From Candidatus Pelethomonas intestinigallinarum (GTDB lineage Bacteria > Bacillota > Clostridia > Oscillospirales > Oscillospiraceae), in contig DVGP01000267.1 in the NCBI GenBank assembly GCA_018712665.1, positions 1 through 6,842 on the forward strand: 6,842 nucleotides of DNA, written 5' to 3'. Position 1 is the first letter of the stretch; each line of letters starts with the position of its first letter. Position numbers and translations under genes: made by a program. A model generated the notes under the pieces. It did no database searches, was not told the DNA's origin, and saw only the letters and a list, made by a program, of their open reading frames with translations. Of the stretch, positions 1 to 6,113 are shown piece by piece.

Positions 1-50
1 ACTTTCGACTGTGTCCCCCTCCTAAGGACCACCCCCCCGCAACGACCAAT

Positions 51-70
51 GAGGGGGCTGCGGCCCCCTC
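51..70. terminator. GC-rich hairpin, possible intrinsic terminator
   Basis: A perfect 8-bp stem (GAGGGGGC at 51-58, GCCCCCTC at 63-70) closes on a TGCG loop. On the plus strand it is followed by only TTT and then mixed sequence. On the minus strand the sequence that follows is ATTGG. The poly-U signal is therefore weak in both directions. It may end a gene lying left of the window, or belong to the hairpin-rich intergenic block that follows. The fold is directly visible; its function is inferred. Confidence 0.4.
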
Positions 71-143
71 TTTGGATTCTCCCTCCAGCAATCCCTTCGA
101 GTCGTTTTCACCGTCGAACAGGGTTAATCCACCGGGAATCGGT

Positions 144-168
144 AAAAAACGGCCCCGCAGGGGCCGTT
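144..168 (-). terminator. Rho-independent terminator, leftward
   Basis: Read on the minus strand this is a perfect 9-bp stem (AACGGCCCC / GGGGCCGTT) with a 3-base loop, followed at once by six T residues (the A run at 144-149 of the given strand). It is the only structure in the left 423 bases with a textbook U tract. The nearest leftward transcript is that of the lysozyme gene ending at 424, so it probably ends that transcript after a 3' untranslated stretch of about 255 bases. It could instead end a separate small RNA started inside that stretch. Confidence 0.7.
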
Positions 169-308
169 CCGAGGCAAACCAGCGTAGCGTTTGCCGAGGA
201 AGAAGGAGGCGCCGCGAAGCGACCGAAGCCTGACGCTTGCGGCAGGATGAGGGATGCGGAGCTTGTGCCGACGCGCGCCCCCCTTTGTGTCGTCGCGGAG
301 GAGGGATC

Positions 309-348
309 CATAAGGGAGGGACCCCATCGAAAGGGTCCCTCCCTTATG
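309..348. repeat. Perfect 16-bp inverted repeat
   Basis: The arms CATAAGGGAGGGACCC (309-324) and GGGTCCCTCCCTTATG (333-348) are perfectly complementary around an 8-base loop. Read on the plus strand, a run of five T starts four bases after the stem (353-357), which resembles a terminator with a displaced U tract. No plus-strand gene lies upstream to need one. It is the longest perfect stem in the left-hand block. Confidence 0.6.
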
Positions 349-357
349 CGCCTTTTT

Positions 358-387
358 GGTTACTTTTTCGGCGTCGAAAAAGTAACC
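358..387. repeat. Perfect 13-bp inverted repeat with A/T-rich stem
   Basis: The arms GGTTACTTTTTCG (358-370) and CGAAAAAGTAACC (375-387) flank a GCGT loop. The stem carries a T5/A5 pair, so each strand shows a short U run inside the hairpin. Together with the 393-415 stem it lies just past the stop codon of the lysozyme gene on the minus strand, and it may protect the mRNA 3' end or slow polymerase. The type of structure is certain, the role is not. Confidence 0.55.
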
Positions 388-392
388 CGGGG

Positions 393-415
393 TGTGGGGC
401 CGGGGAGGCCCCACA
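393..415 (-). repeat. 9-bp stem just after the lysozyme stop codon
   Basis: The arms TGTGGGGCC (393-401) and GGCCCCACA (407-415) enclose a 5-base loop. On the minus strand it begins nine bases after the TGA of the GH24/GH25 gene. It is GC-rich and stable but lacks an adjoining U tract. The next T run lies several bases further on, inside the 358-387 hairpin. It could be a weak terminator or a 3'-end stabiliser for that gene. Confidence 0.4.
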
Positions 416-423
416 GAAAATGA

Positions 424-2493
424 TCAATAAGGAATAAACGCAATATTCATATCCACCCGGGTCTCGATACCGGGGATGGACCCGCTGTCGGAGTACTGCC
501 AGATGCGGTAGTCGTAGTACATGGTGGGCCAGGTGACGCCGTACTGGGCGAACCAGACGTCGTAGTCCGTCAGCCGGTCCAGATCATACATGGTGTAGCC
601 CACGAAGTTGTTGTAGTAGAGCATGGGGGTGTAGCCCGCCTCGGCCACCGTCTCGCAGAAGGCGATGGCGCAGTCGGTGAGGGTATCGCCGTCCATGTTC
701 CGGGTCCTGGCACTGCTGGAGCTGACGGTCTCCCAGTCGTAGACCACCGGGTAGTCCAAGGCCACCCCTACCTGGGCGAGATTGTCCAGGACGAACTCCG
801 CCTCCTCCACGGCCTCCGTCTCATTAACGGCCTGGGAGAAGAAATAGACCCCCACCTTCAGCCCGGCGGCCTTGGCCCCGGTGATGTTCTGGACAAAGTA
901 CTGGTCCAGGTTGATAGTGCCCTCCTGGCCGTAGCCCCGGAAGCCCAGGCGGATCAGGGCGAACTCCACGCCGGAGGCGGCAACCTGCTGCCAGTCGATC
1001 TCCCCCTGGTGGGAGGACACGTCGATGCCGATGGTCGTGGTGTAGCCGGGGTCGTTGTAGTACATGACGCTGCCATTCTGGACAAAGAGGTTGCTGTCAT
1101 AGGGGGCTACCGCCGCCTCACGCTCCAGGGGATAGTAGTTGTTGCGGTAGGTGATGTACCCCACCTGGGCCGGGTCCCGCTCCTCCTCGTACTCCCAGCT
1201 GCTGATCCGGGAGACGATGGCGCAGATCTCCCCCCGGTTGATGCTCTCCTCCGGGTGGTAGTAGCGGTAGCGGCCCTCCACAGTACCGGTGAGGATGCCC
1301 TCCTCATAAAGCGCCGTCAGGTAGCCGTCATATGTATCCGCGAAGGGCGGCGTGCCGTCGCTGGGGCTCAACCCCATGGCCACCGCCGCCACCCGGCCCA
1401 CGGTCAGGCGCGTGATTGGGTCGTCCAGACTGATGATCTCCCCCTCATACAGGCATCCCAGCTCCAGAGCCAGGGCCAGGTAGCCGGAGGCCCAGTGGCT
1501 GTCGGTCATCTCCTGCTCCGGGTAGCCCGCCGCCATCAAAATCATCTTCAGGGCCTCCCCGGCGGTGAGGTCCCGCCCGGCCTGGAAGGTCCCGTCGGGA
1601 TAGCCTCCCACCACGCCCTTGGCGTTCAGCTCCCGGACGTAGGTGAAGTACCAGTCGCTCTCCACCACATCGGAGAAGGGGTTGATCCAGTTGGATAGAT
1701 CCAGCTCCTCCTCTTCCGCCGGCGCCTCGCCGCTCCACTGAGCGGTGACAGTGAGGTTGCCGTCAGCGATCTCCTCCCCGGTGAGCAGGTCCCCGTCATC
1801 GGTATACCAGCCCTGGAAGGTCAGATCGCTCCACACCGGGGTGGGCAGCTCCCCATAGGCGTAGCCCACCGGGTAGAACACAGTCTGGTTCTCCACTTCT
1901 CCCCCCGCGGGTTCAAAGTGGATGTAGCAGTAGTCGTCGGGCCCGGCATTGTCATACTCCCCGTAGAGGAAGAGGTAGGCCTCCCGCAGCCGCCGCTCCA
2001 CCAGGTGGTCCAGCACCTGGGTCCCCTGGTGGCACCAGGTGGCAATGGCGTTGACCACCTCCGCCTCGGTGTAGTTGTCGATCCCCTGGATCAGGTAGGA
2101 GCAGAACCGGTAGGTGGGGTTCATCCACTGGGTGCCCAGGGTATAGGTCATGGAAACCATGGCGTCAAACTGGTATTGGGTGACGGAGATGCCATAGTCC
2201 AGCAGCAGGCCGTTGACCTTCTCCTCCGTGTCCGCCAGGTCCTCACGGAAGAGCATGTCCGCCTCCTCCTCGGTGATGCCGTCAGGGTAGTCCGCCGGAT
2301 CGCAGGCAGTGCCGTAGCCGATGTACCAGTTCCCCCGGTCGTCGGCATAGGGCATGTCGCGGTAGCCCTCAAATTCCTCAATGAGAGCCACCCCCTCGTC
2401 GCTGGTGACGAAGATCTCCACGGCCAGGGCCCCGGAGGGCAGCAGGGTCAGCACCACAAGCGCGCTCAGAAATAAGGACAGGAATTTCTTCAT
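424..2493 (-). CDS. Secreted SLH-domain peptidoglycan hydrolase with GH24 and GH25 lysozyme domains
   Basis: This 689-residue protein is predicted to cut the MurNAc-GlcNAc bond of peptidoglycan outside the membrane. A signal peptide (about 1-24, MKK start, hydrophobic core, likely cut after GALA) leads into a GH24-type lysozyme domain (about 28-180, EEFEGYRDMPYADDRGNW, IGYGT). Next come a Listeria/Bacteroides-type repeat (about 190-255, ending AQW), three SLH domains (about 271-324, 329-375 and 383-430) that should tether it to the wall, a linker, and a C-terminal GH25 lysozyme domain (about 487-685). The GH25 domain keeps its acidic residues in GIDVSSHQG (D491) and DYPVVYDWE (D586, E588). 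In GH24 the Glu and Asp of the family triad are present (E42, D51) but the Thr position is Tyr57. The start at 2493 is chosen because a longer in-frame start at 2571 lies upstream of the likely promoter and would bury the signal peptide; a modest purine-rich ribosome site (GTGAGAAG) precedes it. Domain identities are recognised by eye. The biological role could be wall remodelling, lysis or attack on other cells. Confidence 0.9.
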   Translation of the reverse strand: MKKFLSLFLSALVVLTLLPSGALAVEIFVTSDEGVALIEEFEGYRDMPYADDRGNWYIGYGTACDPADYPDGITEEEADMLFREDLADTEEKVNGLLLDYGISVTQYQFDAMVSMTYTLGTQWMNPTYRFCSYLIQGIDNYTEAEVVNAIATWCHQGTQVLDHLVERRLREAYLFLYGEYDNAGPDDYCYIHFEPAGGEVENQTVFYPVGYAYGELPTPVWSDLTFQGWYTDDGDLLTGEEIADGNLTVTAQWSGEAPAEEEELDLSNWINPFSDVVESDWYFTYVRELNAKGVVGGYPDGTFQAGRDLTAGEALKMILMAAGYPEQEMTDSHWASGYLALALELGCLYEGEIISLDDPITRLTVGRVAAVAMGLSPSDGTPPFADTYDGYLTALYEEGILTGTVEGRYRYYHPEESINRGEICAIVSRISSWEYEEERDPAQVGYITYRNNYYPLEREAAVAPYDSNLFVQNGSVMYYNDPGYTTTIGIDVSSHQGEIDWQQVAASGVEFALIRLGFRGYGQEGTINLDQYFVQNITGAKAAGLKVGVYFFSQAVNETEAVEEAEFVLDNLAQVGVALDYPVVYDWETVSSSSARTRNMDGDTLTDCAIAFCETVAEAGYTPMLYYNNFVGYTMYDLDRLTDYDVWFAQYGVTWPTMYYDYRIWQYSDSGSIPGIETRVDMNIAFIPY

Positions 2494-2535
2494 AAGTCTT
2501 CTCACTTTCTCGCGGATCTCCGGCGGGCGTTCGAC

Positions 2536-2552
2536 AAGTATCGACGATAGTT
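2536..2552. promoter_or_regulatory. Candidate operator palindrome at the lysozyme gene promoter
   Basis: A 17-base near-perfect palindrome has TATCG and CGATA arms around a central A, extended by AA/TT, with one mismatched pair. It overlaps the downstream edge of the predicted -10 box and the expected transcription start near 2542. A dimeric repressor bound here would block initiation. It could also be chance or a small leader hairpin; no regulator gene lies in the window. Confidence 0.3.
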
Positions 2553-2577
2553 TACCATAACCATGCCGCAAAGGAAA
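2549..2577 (-). promoter_or_regulatory. Extended -10 promoter for the lysozyme gene
   Basis: On the minus strand TATGG-TAAACT (2559-2549) forms an extended -10 element of the form TRTGN plus hexamer. A weak -35, TTTCCT (2577-2572), lies 17 bases upstream. Start of transcription would be near 2542, giving a leader of about 49 bases. It lies between the MATE stop codon and the lysozyme start, so the lysozyme gene can be expressed independently. Confidence 0.5.
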
Positions 2578-2602
2578 GTGGGAAATTCAAGATTTTACAA
2601 AA

Positions 2603-4000
2603 TTATAAGGTTTTCGTCTCCGGATTCTCCAGGTCCCGCATGGCCCGGCCGAACACGAAGAAGAAGGTGATGGCCGACACCACCACGGAGATGAAGTCGC
2701 TGATCGGCTCCGCCAGAAACACCGCGAACACCTTATTCTCAAAGAACATGGGCAGCAGGAAAATCAAGGGGATCAGCAGGATCACTTTCCGCAGGCAGGC
2801 GATAAAGAGGGACGCCTTGGCCCGGCCGATGGCCGTGAAGGTCTGCTGCACCGCCATCTGGATGCCGAAGAGCCCCATGGACGCGGTGTACAGCCGCAGC
2901 GTCCACACAGCAGTGTTCAGCAGCTCCTCGTTGTCGTTGAAAATGCGGATGAAGAACGTGGGAAACAGCTGGATCAGGGCCCACATGACCATGGTGAAGG
3001 TCAGGCTCACCGTCACCAGCCAGCGAAAGGCCTCCTTCACCCGCTGGACATTCCCCGCCCCGTAGTTGTAGCTGATGATGGGCTGGGCCCCCTGGCCAAT
3101 GCCCTGGTTGGGGATCCAGACCATCTGCATGATGGTGCTGGCCACCGTCATGGCGCCCACGGCGATGTCGCCGCCGTAGCGCTGGAGGGAATTGGTAAAG
3201 GAGATATTCAGCAGCGCCTCCGTCACCTGCATGATGAAGGGCGCCAGTCCCAGGGCCGCCACCGGCGCCATCACCTTCAGCTTGGGACGGAAATACCGGA
3301 CCCGCAGGCGGAGCTTCGTCCGCTTCCCCACCAGGAACAAAACGATCAGCACGCCGGAGAGGGCCTGGGAGATCACCGTGGCCAGGGCCGCGCCCTCCAC
3401 CCCCATGTCAAGGGCGTAGATAAAGATGGGGTCCAGCACGATGTTGCACACCGCGCCCGCCACCACGGTGAGCATGGAAAAGCGGGTGAAGCCCTGGGTG
3501 GTGATGAAGAGGTTCATGCCCAGGGCCATCATCACAAAGATCGATCCGCCGGCATAGATCCGCATGTAGGGCAGGGCGTAGATGATGGTCTCCTCGCTGC
3601 ACCCGAACAGCCACAGCAGAGGCTCGCCCCACAGCCAAAAGGCCGCTGTCAGCACCAGCGACACCGCGATCAGGCAGGTGAAGCAGTTGCCCATGATCTC
3701 CTCCGCCGTCTTGTCGTTGCCCTGGCCCATGGCGATGGCCGCCCGGGGCGCGCCGCCCTGGGCCACAAGGTAGGTAAAGGCGGAAATGAGGTAGGTCACC
3801 GGGAAGCACAGGCCCACGCCGGTCAGGGCCACTGTCCCAACATCCGGCATGTGGCCGATGTAGATCCGGTCTACAATATTATATAGTAAGTTCACCAGCT
3901 GGGCCACCACTGTGGGCAGGGCCAGCTTCAGCAGCAGGCCGCCGATGGGCGCCGTACCCAGCTGGGCGGTGGTGTCGCCGCCGCGTTGATTTCCCTCCAT
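2603..4000 (-). CDS. MATE-family multidrug/cation antiporter, MepA-like
   Basis: This 465-residue integral membrane protein probably exports drugs or other organic cations in exchange for Na+ or H+. The length and roughly twelve hydrophobic segments fit the MATE family. Family hallmarks seen include LALPTVVAQLVNLLYNIVDR (about 26-45) in the first helix, GGAPRAAIAMGQGN (about 82-95), CNIVLDPIFIYALDMGVEGA (about 185-204) between the halves, GQGAQPIISYNYGAGN (about 302-317) and AIGRAKASLF (about 390-399). These resemble the MepA branch more than NorM, though substrates cannot be read from sequence. The start at 4000 is preferred over an in-frame codon at 4075 because the latter sits in the -35 of the promoter and adds a polar tail; AGGAAG lies ten bases upstream of this ATG. 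Its own promoter faces away from the MFS gene, and no terminator is seen before the lysozyme gene downstream. Confidence 0.9.
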   Translation of the reverse strand: MEGNQRGGDTTAQLGTAPIGGLLLKLALPTVVAQLVNLLYNIVDRIYIGHMPDVGTVALTGVGLCFPVTYLISAFTYLVAQGGAPRAAIAMGQGNDKTAEEIMGNCFTCLIAVSLVLTAAFWLWGEPLLWLFGCSEETIIYALPYMRIYAGGSIFVMMALGMNLFITTQGFTRFSMLTVVAGAVCNIVLDPIFIYALDMGVEGAALATVISQALSGVLIVLFLVGKRTKLRLRVRYFRPKLKVMAPVAALGLAPFIMQVTEALLNISFTNSLQRYGGDIAVGAMTVASTIMQMVWIPNQGIGQGAQPIISYNYGAGNVQRVKEAFRWLVTVSLTFTMVMWALIQLFPTFFIRIFNDNEELLNTAVWTLRLYTASMGLFGIQMAVQQTFTAIGRAKASLFIACLRKVILLIPLIFLLPMFFENKVFAVFLAEPISDFISVVVSAITFFFVFGRAMRDLENPETKTL

Positions 4001-4020
4001 AGAGATTTGTCTTCCTTTCC

Positions 4021-4037
4021 CGAGGGCTGTCCCCTCG
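4021..4037 (-). promoter_or_regulatory. Hairpin at the 5' end of the MATE mRNA leader
   Basis: On the minus strand CGAGGG and CCCTCG pair around a GACAG loop, only about three bases after the predicted transcription start and about twenty bases before the start codon. Such 5'-end stems often protect mRNA from decay. There is no U run and no room for an alternative fold, so a riboswitch or attenuator is unlikely. Confidence 0.35.
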
Positions 4038-4046
4038 CCGCAGGAT

Positions 4047-4075
4047 AGTATATCACAGCCTCTACCCTTTGTCAC
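4047..4075 (-). promoter_or_regulatory. SigA-type promoter for the MATE gene
   Basis: On the minus strand GTGACA (4075-4070) and TATACT (4052-4047) are separated by 17 bases, with TGA before the -10 giving an extended -10. Each hexamer differs from consensus at one position. Predicted initiation is near 4040, giving a 40-base leader. The -35 boxes of this promoter and the divergent MFS promoter are 47 bases apart, close enough for one regulator to act on both. Confidence 0.7.
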
Positions 4076-4122
4076 GCCTAATTTTGTTCGTTTCAGAACC
4101 TTACTTTTCTCCGCCTGCCCCC

Positions 4123-4151
4123 TTTACAACCGGGATAAGACAGGCTATAAT
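4123..4151 (+). promoter_or_regulatory. Strong SigA-type promoter for the MFS gene
   Basis: TTTACA (4123-4128) and a perfect TATAAT (4146-4151) are separated by exactly 17 bases. Only one of the twelve hexamer positions departs from consensus. Transcription should begin near 4158, leaving a leader of about 89 bases before the ATG at 4247. This is the best promoter in the window, so the permease may be well expressed unless repressed. Confidence 0.8.
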
Positions 4152-4187
4152 AACGCGGCGCTGGTCCCAGAGGCAAAGCCCGCGGCA

Positions 4188-4229
4188 TTTCGCCCGGCCG
4201 GGACAGCGAAAAAGCCGCCCCATTGGGGC
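4188..4229 (+). promoter_or_regulatory. Two small stems in the MFS mRNA leader
   Basis: TTTCGC (4188-4193) can pair with GCGAAA (4206-4211), with short inner C/G pairs and a bulge. Just downstream GCCCC (4217-4221) pairs with GGGGC (4225-4229) over a 3-base loop, ending two bases before the ribosome site GGGAGG at 4232-4237. They may tune translation. No known riboswitch is recognised, and GC-rich sequence readily folds by chance. Confidence 0.25.
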
Positions 4230-4246
4230 CAGGGAGGAAACGCGCT

Positions 4247-5416
4247 ATGGTCCATCTTCTTCTTGCCGTCATCTACCTGTCCTTCATCAGCCTGGGTCTG
4301 CCGGACGCCCTGCTGGGCTCCGCCTGGCCCACCATATACGGGGAGCTGGGGGTCCCGGTGTCCTACATGGGGATCATCTCCATGATCATCTCCGCCGGCA
4401 CCGTCGTCTCCAGCCTTTGCAGCGACCGGCTGACCCGGCGGCTGGGCGCCGGCGGGGTCACCGCCCTCAGCGTGGGCGTCACCGCCGCCGCCCTCTTCGG
4501 CTTCTCCGTCAGCCGCTCCTTCCTGGCCCTGTGCCTGTGGGCGGTGCCCTACGGCCTGGGAGCGGGCAGCGTGGACGCGGCGCTGAACAACTATGTGGCC
4601 CTCCACTACACCAGCCGCCACATGAGCTGGCTCCACTGCATGTGGGGCATCGGGGCCTCCCTGGGCCCCTACGCCATGACCTTTGCCCTGGCCGGCGGCC
4701 AGGGGTGGAACATGGGCTACCGGTACATCAGCTTCCTGCAGATCGGTCTGACAGTGATCCTGGTGCTGAGTCTGGGTCTGTGGAAGGGCCGGTCCGGGGC
4801 GGCGGAAAGTGGAGAGGAACAGGCCCTCCCCCTGCGCCGGGCCATCACGGCCCCCGGAACCCGGGAGATGATGCTGCTGTTCTTCTGCTACTGCGCCCTG
4901 GAGACCACCGCGGGACAGTGGGCCAGCAGCTACCTGGTCCTGGCCCGGGGCCTGGATGAGCAGACGGCGGCGGGCTGCGCCAGCCTGTTCTACCTGGGCG
5001 TCACCGGGGGCCGGGCCCTCAGCGGGTTTCTGACCATGCGCCTGAGCGACCGGAGCATGGTCCGGCTGGGTCTGGCGATGATCACTGTGGGCGTCCTGGC
5101 CCTGCTGCTGCCCCTGGGGCCGGCGGCGGCCTTCGCGGGGTTCGTCCTGACGGGTCTGGGCTGCGCCCCCATCTACCCCTGCGCCATCCACGCCACCCCG
5201 GAGCTCTTCGGGGCGGACCGGTCCCAGGCCCTCATCGGCATCCAGATGGCCAGCGCCTATGTGGGCACCTGCCTGATGCCGCCCCTCTTCGGCCTCATGG
5301 CCAACCACATCAGCGCCGCCCTCCTGCCCTGGTACCTGGTGGTGTTCCTGGCGGGCATGGCCCTGGCCCACCAGCGGCTCTACCGCCGCTGCGGAGGATC
5401 AGGCACAGCACTTTGA
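4247..5416 (+). CDS. MFS transporter, sugar-permease-like (FucP-type relatives)
   Basis: This 389-residue major facilitator protein probably moves a small solute, perhaps a sugar, across the membrane. It has about twelve hydrophobic segments in two halves with a polar central loop near residues 179-197. Visible family signatures are GLPDALLGSAWP (17-28) in the first helix, the SDRLTRRLG loop (59-67, MFS motif A region), GAGSVDAALNNYVALHYTSR (105-124), LHCMWGIGASLGP (129-141) and GLGCAPIYPCAIHATPELFG (303-322). The pattern resembles FHS/FucP-like permeases, but the substrate is unknown. The ATG at 4247 is preferred over an in-frame TTG at 4223 because GGGAGG stands nine bases before it. It is transcribed alone from its own promoter to a terminator five bases after the stop. 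GC is extreme (47 of 60 bases at 5101-5160), which explains the long antisense open frames over it. Confidence 0.9.
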   Translation: MVHLLLAVIYLSFISLGLPDALLGSAWPTIYGELGVPVSYMGIISMIISAGTVVSSLCSDRLTRRLGAGGVTALSVGVTAAALFGFSVSRSFLALCLWAVPYGLGAGSVDAALNNYVALHYTSRHMSWLHCMWGIGASLGPYAMTFALAGGQGWNMGYRYISFLQIGLTVILVLSLGLWKGRSGAAESGEEQALPLRRAITAPGTREMMLLFFCYCALETTAGQWASSYLVLARGLDEQTAAGCASLFYLGVTGGRALSGFLTMRLSDRSMVRLGLAMITVGVLALLLPLGPAAAFAGFVLTGLGCAPIYPCAIHATPELFGADRSQALIGIQMASAYVGTCLMPPLFGLMANHISAALLPWYLVVFLAGMALAHQRLYRRCGGSGTAL

Positions 5417-5420
5417 AATC

Positions 5421-5465
5421 AAATCAGCGCCGGAGGGCCTCTGCGGTCCTCCGGCGCTGATTTTT
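5421..5465 (+). terminator. Strong intrinsic terminator after the MFS gene, possibly bidirectional
   Basis: A 16-bp uninterrupted stem (5421-5436 with 5448-5463) continues through a G-T pair and two more pairs to a 5-base loop. It is followed on the plus strand by a T run at 5461-5465 that partly enters the stem. It begins five bases after the MFS stop codon. On the minus strand the same stem lies about 33 bases past the stop of the DUF6064-type gene, followed by TTTGATTT, so it may also end that convergent transcript, though less efficiently. Confidence 0.85.
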
Positions 5466-5497
5466 ATGATAGTATTCAAACACAGAAATCCCGTGAT

Positions 5498-6100
5498 CTA
5501 TCTCTTCATACCATGCTTTGTCTCACGCAAGAAGATCGTCACGCCATAAATACCGCAAATCAAAAGAATGATGTCCTCATACGCGCTGAAGATCACGGAT
5601 TTGATCCCTGTCAATCCCCAAATGGTCAGTAACGCGAGGAGCAATTTATTCTTCCTGCTATACCCCGCGTATACGGTAATCCCCAAGCTGACAACGGGGC
5701 AAGGCATGATATGTGTCACCATTTGCGGAAAGCGGTTTCCCAGCAGGAAGGAGATCAGCGGGTAGAGCAGATAAAGAACCAGCAGCAGGCGCTGCCAACC
5801 ATTGGGCTTCGCAAGGCTGTCATCCCGGTTGTGCCAGCTCTCATACAAAAACAGAGTGCCACAAAGCAGGTACAGCGGAAGCGCGAAATATTTTTGGATA
5901 GGCTCCGTTCCATACCAGGCAAAAAACACAACGCCAATCAATAAGTGAATGATCCCAAGGGCAAATTTAGCGGCCCACTTCACCTTACAGGAATACGACG
6001 CTATCACAGCCGCGACGGCAAACAGGAGCAAGCCGGCCTGGAGTGCCGCTGTTTGCTCGTTATAGGCGCCTATGACAGACCAAAAAGCTTGCGCGTCCAC
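5498..6100 (-). CDS. DUF6064-type multi-pass membrane protein
   Basis: This 200-residue hydrophobic protein has no known function. About six or seven membrane segments are visible (roughly 19-37, 43-62, 70-87, 102-120, 133-146, 150-168 and 174-191), with little soluble sequence. Features I associate with DUF6064 are an N-terminal AFWSVIGAYNE, then YPLISFLLGNRFP followed by HIMPCPVVSLGITVYAG, and near the end NKLLLALLTIWGLTG with YEDIILL. The family call comes from memory of its pattern and is not proven. It starts with GTG at 6100, preceded at seven bases by GGAGG that begins one base after the asparaginase stop, so the two genes are likely co-transcribed and translationally coupled. Base composition is odd: hand counts give 25/60 G+C at 5521-5580 and 31/60 at 5821-5880, against 42/60 at 6121-6180 in the neighbour. 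That suggests transfer from a lower-GC relative. Confidence 0.75.
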   Translation of the reverse strand: MDAQAFWSVIGAYNEQTAALQAGLLLFAVAAVIASYSCKVKWAAKFALGIIHLLIGVVFFAWYGTEPIQKYFALPLYLLCGTLFLYESWHNRDDSLAKPNGWQRLLLVLYLLYPLISFLLGNRFPQMVTHIMPCPVVSLGITVYAGYSRKNKLLLALLTIWGLTGIKSVIFSAYEDIILLICGIYGVTIFLRETKHGMKR

Positions 6101-6113
6101 ACGCCCGCCTCCG

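Larger units (their letters stand above)
173..415. repeat. Hairpin-rich intergenic block without a gene
   Basis: This block holds five successive inverted repeats: 173-195 (7-bp arms), 211-243 (two 5-bp arms with a one-base bulge), 309-348 (16-bp arms), 358-387 (13-bp arms) and 393-415 (9-bp arms). With the terminator at 144-168 and the hairpin at 51-70, it makes the first 423 bases almost all foldable sequence. Open frames cross it on both strands, but they have no ribosome binding sites, recognisable domains or ordinary protein composition, and the perfect palindromes constrain both strands alike. I read it as non-coding, either a dispersed composite repeat of the kind common between genes in gut Clostridia or a long structured 3' region. 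Dispersal cannot be tested from one window. Confidence 0.5.

Noticed and set aside
124..414. A 96-residue open frame on the minus strand, and overlapping frames on the plus strand at 49-423 and 237-437
   Set aside because: They run straight through perfect hairpins, have no ribosome binding sites or domains, and are rich in Arg, Gly and Pro as expected from non-coding GC-rich DNA. The block is better read as structured intergenic sequence.
1009..1698. A 229-codon plus-strand open frame within the lysozyme gene, with similar ones at 1918-2475 and 2640-3065
   Set aside because: They are antisense shadows of well-supported domains (SLH, GH24, MATE) and have no ribosome site or recognisable product.
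2494..2571. An upstream in-frame start that would add 26 residues to the lysozyme protein
   Set aside because: It lies upstream of the predicted promoter -10 box and would put a charged stretch ahead of a good signal peptide that begins at 2493.
4001..4075. An upstream in-frame start that would add 25 residues to the MATE protein
   Set aside because: The codon falls inside the -35 box of the near-consensus promoter, and the added residues are polar and unlike MATE N-termini.
4145..5371. A 408-codon open frame antisense to the MFS gene, and another on the plus strand at 4069-4959
   Set aside because: Their translations are repetitive in Gly, Ala, Gln, His and Arg, without any family signature, while the MFS frame has clear motifs and membrane helices. 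Extreme GC at third positions removes stop codons in the other frames.
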